Position numbers and translations under genes: made by a program. 7,724 bases of DNA from Rickettsia endosymbiont of Diachasma alloeum (GTDB lineage: Bacteria; Pseudomonadota; Alphaproteobacteria; Rickettsiales; Rickettsiaceae): contig DYDT01000192.1 of the NCBI GenBank assembly GCA_020404485.1, forward strand, positions 1 through 7,724, given 5' to 3'. The notes beneath the pieces were generated by a model, which worked only from the letters and a program-made list of their open reading frames with translations, was not told the DNA's origin and made no database searches. This document shows positions 4,861 to 7,724 of this stretch, piece by piece (the first letter of the stretch is position 1; the number at the start of each line of letters is the position of its first letter).

Positions 4861-7344
4861 TTAATACCCTCTCAAATGCAAATAATCATTATATTTAGAC
4901 ATATCCAAATCATCAACAAAAGACTTGTTTATAACATAATATTCAAGCAATCTAATTAATCCTTGTTTATGTTTTTCTAGTGTTTCCATGCTTAAACTTA
5001 TTTCTGTTGTGTGCACATAAGGTTCGGTGCTAGTTATTTTTACATAGGCAATGGTGATGTTTTCAACTGGATTCCCGCTTCTATGAGAGTGATATAGGGG
5101 AGCATAAGAATGAGGTATATTAAAGCCGTTTTCGAGTATCATCAAACTTTCTATAATAAGCTGAGGTGAAAGTCCTAGCTCTATTTCTTTTTTAGTTGGG
5201 ATAGTACCAGTTTTATAATCTAATATAGTTATGCGGTTTGATTTACTGATTTCAATTCGGTCAGCTATACCAATTATTTTTATATTCTGTCCTGCTATAT
5301 TTAAGTTCAGCTCTCCCTTAATTTCAAAATAAATTTTTTGACAATTTTTTCTGCGTTCCATATCAAATAAAATAAAAGCTTTGCTGAGTAGTGTTAATTT
5401 TGTTTGCCAAGTTTTCTTTGTATATGTCGGTAGAATAGTGCTATGTAAAATATTATTGCCAATATTTAGCAAAGCCTGCTGTTTATCAAGCATATTTTGC
5501 TGGTCATAATTCTTAGAATATTCTTCTAAAACTTTATGAATAAAGTTCCCAAAATCTGATATTTTTGGCTCTTCCCATATCTTATCTTGAGTCCGTAGCT
5601 TTAGAATTTTCTTAGCATAAAAACCATAAGGATTTCTAATTAGGGTTTCTATATCTGTTACAGATAATATATTGGGGGAAAAAGTACTGTGTGCCGCCGG
5701 TTCTATGTCATTCCCGCAAAAGCGGGAATCCAAAAAATAGATTCCCGCTTTTGCGGGAATAACATCAAGAGAAGTAGGTATAACATTTTTTAACTTCAAA
5801 AATAAATTACAAGGAGTGGATAATTTTCCGGCATATTTTTTAGCATTTAATATGATTACTTCTTCATTTTGTAATAACAAATCAAAATAGTCTGAATATA
5901 TTTGGGGATTAACTTCATCATAATCTATATCTAATATTTGCTTTGCTTCCTTGCTTAAATAAGGGTGAGTAGTGGCAGCAGCATCCCAATTATCGCTATT
6001 AAAATGTGGTAATATAACTAAATTGAAATGAGATACAGCAAGTTCTTCAGGTGAACCGATAATTATCTTAGATTCAATATTTTTATAATATTTAACGTTA
6101 GAAAGTAATGAAGTAAAAATGTTAGAAAAATCTTTTTTACTGGTGTTTATATTGCCGCTAAACTCTATTAAATTATTTAAAAATTCTAATAGCTCAGCTC
6201 CTCCCTCTTTTCCCCAAATTTCTGGTAAAAGCTTTTCAGTTATTTCTTTAGAAAATACTAATATATCATTGATATTATAAGGTTTTGTAGTAAATAAAAT
6301 ATCTACTAAATTATGGCAGTAACTTCTTAGATCCTCATTATCAAATTGTAATTGTAGTAAATACTTTGGTGAAGATATAAAACGATTTTTACCTGATAAT
6401 AATAACTCGAGTTTTTGAACATTAGTGCAGTTTATTAAAGGGTTTTTAAGTAATAAAAATAAAAGTTTCAAATCAAAATTATTACATAATATATTGATGA
6501 TAGATATTAGTAAGCTACTTACATTTGTTAGTTTTAGATCATTACCGATCAAATCTTCAAACACTAACTCATATTTATCTAAATAGTTACAATATATCCT
6601 TTTCAATTTATTGTTATTTATAACAATAGCTATTTTTTTATCCGCATTCTGCTTGCATATGTGAGCTATCTGCTCAGCTTCTTCATAAATATCCGTAGGC
6701 TCATAATAATATATGTTATTGCGCACTAGTTTTATCTCATTATATTTAATTATTTGCAGTTCTTCTTCATATTTTTTTATGAAAGAATCAGGCTTAAATA
6801 TGCCGGCTAATATTATCTGTTTACGGCTATTTTTGGTTCTTACTATCTCTTCCAAAAGCAATTTTAATTTATAATTATTGCTGCTTTGTTTTTCGTTTTC
6901 TTGCCATTTAAAAAAACTATATTCTAAGAATTTATAAATATTTTGCCAATATTCTGAATTATTGTAAGTCTCAATTAGTTTTATATCGATATTATTATTT
7001 TCTAAATCTGCAAATAATTTATTTAAAATTCTAGCAGCTTTTAACGCTGCCTCAGGAGTAAAATCTAATTTTTTATATTCGGTAATTATTTTTGATAGGA
7101 TGAATAATTCTTCCATTTTAGACATGTAATCTTCTGAAGAATCCTTTTTTGAAATAATAGCATTGAATGGGATAATAATAGGTAAATTCTTTACATTATA
7201 ATTGCCAGTCAAAAGCTCCTTTAATTCGATGCAAGAACGACTATTTGGCAATATTATTTTGAGTTCTTTATGCAAATTCTCTTTACCAAATTTACTTATA
7301 ATAAATTCAGCAAAATCCTGTAAAAAAGGAATACTAGGAATCAT
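4861..7344 (-). CDS. addB: AddB, subunit of the AddAB double-strand break repair helicase-nuclease (alphaproteobacterial type)
   Basis: AddB works with AddA to resect double-strand ends for RecA-dependent repair; it acts on the chromosome in the cytosol. The N-terminus ([14 protein letters not shown], then [17 protein letters not shown]) matches the IPPGxPFLDALA and ILLPTRRAxRxLxxxF pattern of alphaproteobacterial AddB. The central 500 residues are a divergent, probably inactive helicase-like region with no Walker A lysine motif. The C-terminal PD-(D/E)XK nuclease starts near [20 protein letters not shown] (561-580) and holds [11 protein letters not shown] (His603), IADRIE (Asp695), ILDYKTG (Asp709, Lys711) and SPQLIIESL (Gln728), a complete catalytic set. 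Residues 527-547 are encoded by a palindromic repeat. At 827 residues it is shorter than the roughly 1000 of free-living relatives. There is no Shine-Dalgarno before the ATG, and the frame stays open 35 codons further upstream without ATG, GTG or TTG. AddA is not in the window. Confidence 0.88.
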   Translation of the reverse strand: MIPSIPFLQDFAEFIISKFGKENLHKELKIILPNSRSCIELKELLTGNYNVKNLPIIIPFNAIISKKDSSEDYMSKMEELFILSKIITEYKKLDFTPEAALKAARILNKLFADLENNNIDIKLIETYNNSEYWQNIYKFLEYSFFKWQENEKQSSNNYKLKLLLEEIVRTKNSRKQIILAGIFKPDSFIKKYEEELQIIKYNEIKLVRNNIYYYEPTDIYEEAEQIAHICKQNADKKIAIVINNNKLKRIYCNYLDKYELVFEDLIGNDLKLTNVSSLLISIINILCNNFDLKLLFLLLKNPLINCTNVQKLELLLSGKNRFISSPKYLLQLQFDNEDLRSYCHNLVDILFTTKPYNINDILVFSKEITEKLLPEIWGKEGGAELLEFLNNLIEFSGNINTSKKDFSNIFTSLLSNVKYYKNIESKIIIGSPEELAVSHFNLVILPHFNSDNWDAAATTHPYLSKEAKQILDIDYDEVNPQIYSDYFDLLLQNEEVIILNAKKYAGKLSTPCNLFLKLKNVIPTSLDVIPAKAGIYFLDSRFCGNDIEPAAHSTFSPNILSVTDIETLIRNPYGFYAKKILKLRTQDKIWEEPKISDFGNFIHKVLEEYSKNYDQQNMLDKQQALLNIGNNILHSTILPTYTKKTWQTKLTLLSKAFILFDMERRKNCQKIYFEIKGELNLNIAGQNIKIIGIADRIEISKSNRITILDYKTGTIPTKKEIELGLSPQLIIESLMILENGFNIPHSYAPLYHSHRSGNPVENITIAYVKITSTEPYVHTTEISLSMETLEKHKQGLIRLLEYYVINKSFVDDLDMSKYNDYLHLRGY
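5705..5765. repeat. Rickettsia palindromic element inserted in frame within addB
   Basis: A 61-bp near-perfect palindrome: left arm 5705-5730 and right arm 5740-5765 pair at 25 of 26 positions around a 9-base loop (CAAAAAATA). Each arm itself holds a perfect hairpin, ATTCCCGC-AAAA-GCGGGAAT (5710-5729) and ATTCCCGC-TTTT-GCGGGAAT (5741-5760), so a cloverleaf or cruciform is possible. It is read in frame on the minus strand as residues 527-547: [11 protein letters not shown] followed by [10 protein letters not shown]. It lies in the linker between the helicase-like core and the nuclease domain. In-frame RPE insertion in surface-exposed protein regions is known from Rickettsia (Ogata and colleagues). 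The element's true edges may extend beyond the palindrome. Confidence 0.92.
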
Positions 7345-7363
7345 AAATATCGTTTTTATATTG

Positions 7364-7391
7364 AATATATCATATTTGAGATCTAAAACAA
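7364..7391 (-). promoter_or_regulatory. weak candidate promoter for addB
   Basis: On the minus strand, TTGTTT (7391-7386) and TATATT (7369-7364) are separated by 16 bases. Transcription would start near 7357, leaving a leader of about 13 bases before the ATG at 7344. This would fit the absence of a Shine-Dalgarno and support that start codon. Both boxes have two mismatches or more to consensus in a very AT-rich region, so chance is a serious alternative. Confidence 0.22.
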
Positions 7392-7428
7392 ATTTTATTA
7401 AAAAATCATATTGTATGGTAATTAATCC

Positions 7429-7456
7429 TTGATTATTAATTTTTGTTAACTATTAT
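7429..7456 (+). promoter_or_regulatory. candidate promoter for the ankyrin-like gene
   Basis: TTGATT (7429-7434), a 16-base spacer and TATTAT (7451-7456, one mismatch to TATAAT) would start transcription near 7463, about 30 bases before the ATG at 7493. The strong Shine-Dalgarno that follows supports a transcript starting in this gap. The -35 box is only a four-of-six match. Confidence 0.42.
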
Positions 7457-7492
7457 GAGGGAAATTATTAAATTAAAATCCAGGAGGGTATA

Positions 7493-7660
7493 ATGGAGTA
7501 TAAATTTGAAAAAATCTTTTTAAATAATAATAAAGAGGATTTATTAGCAGAAGCAGCATATAAAGGTGAATTTGAAAAAGTTTTATCAATGTTAGACGAA
7601 GGGGGAATTTATTATCCATCTGATGGTTCAAACCTCCACCTTCAGGTGGAGAAACTTTAG
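7493..7660 (+). pseudogene. ankyrin-repeat-like protein, 5' fragment, interrupted
   Basis: A strong Shine-Dalgarno (AGGAGGG, 7482-7488) four bases before ATG 7493 opens a 55-codon frame too short to stand out by length. It begins MEYKFEKIFLNNNKEDLLAE, then AAYKGEFEKVLSMLDEGGIYYPSDG. The second part has the helix-turn-helix pattern of an ankyrin repeat (LLxAAxxGxxxxVxxxLxxG). Ankyrin proteins are common in Rickettsia and often target host cells. From about 7627 the frame enters a hairpin-rich segment unlike the gene, and it stops at TAG 7658-7660. I infer that an insertion has cut off the rest of the gene, which may continue beyond the window. The alternative is a genuine 55-residue protein, which is less likely because a single partial repeat would not fold. 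The real gene part probably ends near 7626. Confidence 0.6.
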
Positions 7661-7724
7661 TTTGAAATAGTCATAGTCGCTCTGTATAAAATAAGTAAAG
7701 AGGACTTATTTTATAGGATGACTA
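7627..7724 (+). mobile_element. probable left end of an IS200/IS605-type insertion sequence, cut by the window edge
   Basis: From 7627 the sequence changes to a strong imperfect palindrome: TTCAAAC (7627-7633) pairs with GTTTGAA (7660-7666), and within it CTCCACCT (7634-7641) pairs exactly with AGGTGGAG (7644-7651) around a TC loop, leaving an 8-base bulge on the right side. Subterminal hairpins of this kind, without terminal inverted repeats, are how IS200/IS605 elements mark their ends. About 50 bases later is a second hairpin, then ATGACTA at 7718-7724, which could begin a TnpA starting Met-Thr, a common beginning for IS200-type transposases. The distance from end to start codon (about 90 bases) fits this family. 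The transposase itself is outside the window, so the call rests on structure and spacing alone. Confidence 0.5.
7685..7715 (+). promoter_or_regulatory. leader hairpin before a possible transposase start
   Basis: TATAAAATAAGT (7685-7696) pairs perfectly with ACTTATTTTATA (7704-7715) around the 7-base loop AAAGAGG, ending two bases before ATG 7718. The only Shine-Dalgarno-like sequence, AGAGGA (7699-7704), lies in the loop and at the base of the right arm. Folding would place the ribosome site inside the hairpin, as described for IS200 tnpA mRNA, where a leader stem-loop keeps transposase synthesis low. No T-run follows, so it is not a typical terminator. Confidence 0.45.

Noticed and set aside
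7202..7432. 76-codon open frame on the plus strand over the addB 5' end
   Set aside because: It lies antisense to the conserved N-terminal AddB segment and has no ribosome site; a shadow frame.
7634..7666. GC-rich hairpin as a Rho-independent terminator of the ankyrin-like gene
   Set aside because: No T-run follows the stem, and the outer pairing and downstream hairpin plus ATG fit an insertion-sequence end better.

Overview
The window is about 70% A+T and looks like chromosome from Rickettsia, an obligate intracellular alphaproteobacterium. The evidence is the extreme AT bias, the small degraded genes, an alphaproteobacterial-type AddB, and above all palindromic repeats of the Rickettsia palindromic element (RPE) type, one of them read in frame inside a protein. 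The species cannot be fixed from the sequence alone.

Layout, left to right. A periplasmic soluble lytic murein transglycosylase (slt, 21-1982, +) is followed, behind a near-consensus sigma-70 promoter, by an unrecognised 273-residue protein (2069-2890, +). A composite palindromic repeat fills the next gap (2929-3031). Then comes an exported LD-carboxypeptidase of the S66 family (3108-4067, +). Next is a small toxin-antitoxin pair: an AbrB-like antitoxin broken by a one-base shift in an A-tract (4137-4408), overlapped by an apparently complete RelE/ParE-like toxin frame (4401-4685). A second composite repeat (4702-4859) ends one base before the stop codon of addB (4861-7344, -). addB carries a third RPE (5705-5765) that supplies about 21 residues just ahead of its nuclease domain. 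The divergent gap 7345-7492 has candidate promoters on both strands. On the right, an ankyrin-like reading frame (from 7493) runs into nested hairpins resembling the left end of an IS200/IS605-type insertion sequence. The window stops just as a possible transposase start codon appears.

How the genes fit together. Slt and the LD-carboxypeptidase both act on peptidoglycan: Slt releases anhydro-muropeptides and the carboxypeptidase trims tetrapeptides to tripeptides. AddB is half of the AddAB helicase-nuclease for double-strand break repair; AddA is not in the window. The rest (repeats, decaying toxin-antitoxin pair, interrupted ankyrin gene) is typical rickettsial accessory and decaying sequence. 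The most notable points are the in-frame repeat in AddB, the toxin retained beside a frameshifted antitoxin, and the IS200-like end within an ankyrin-type gene. I saw no rRNA, tRNA or CRISPR array.
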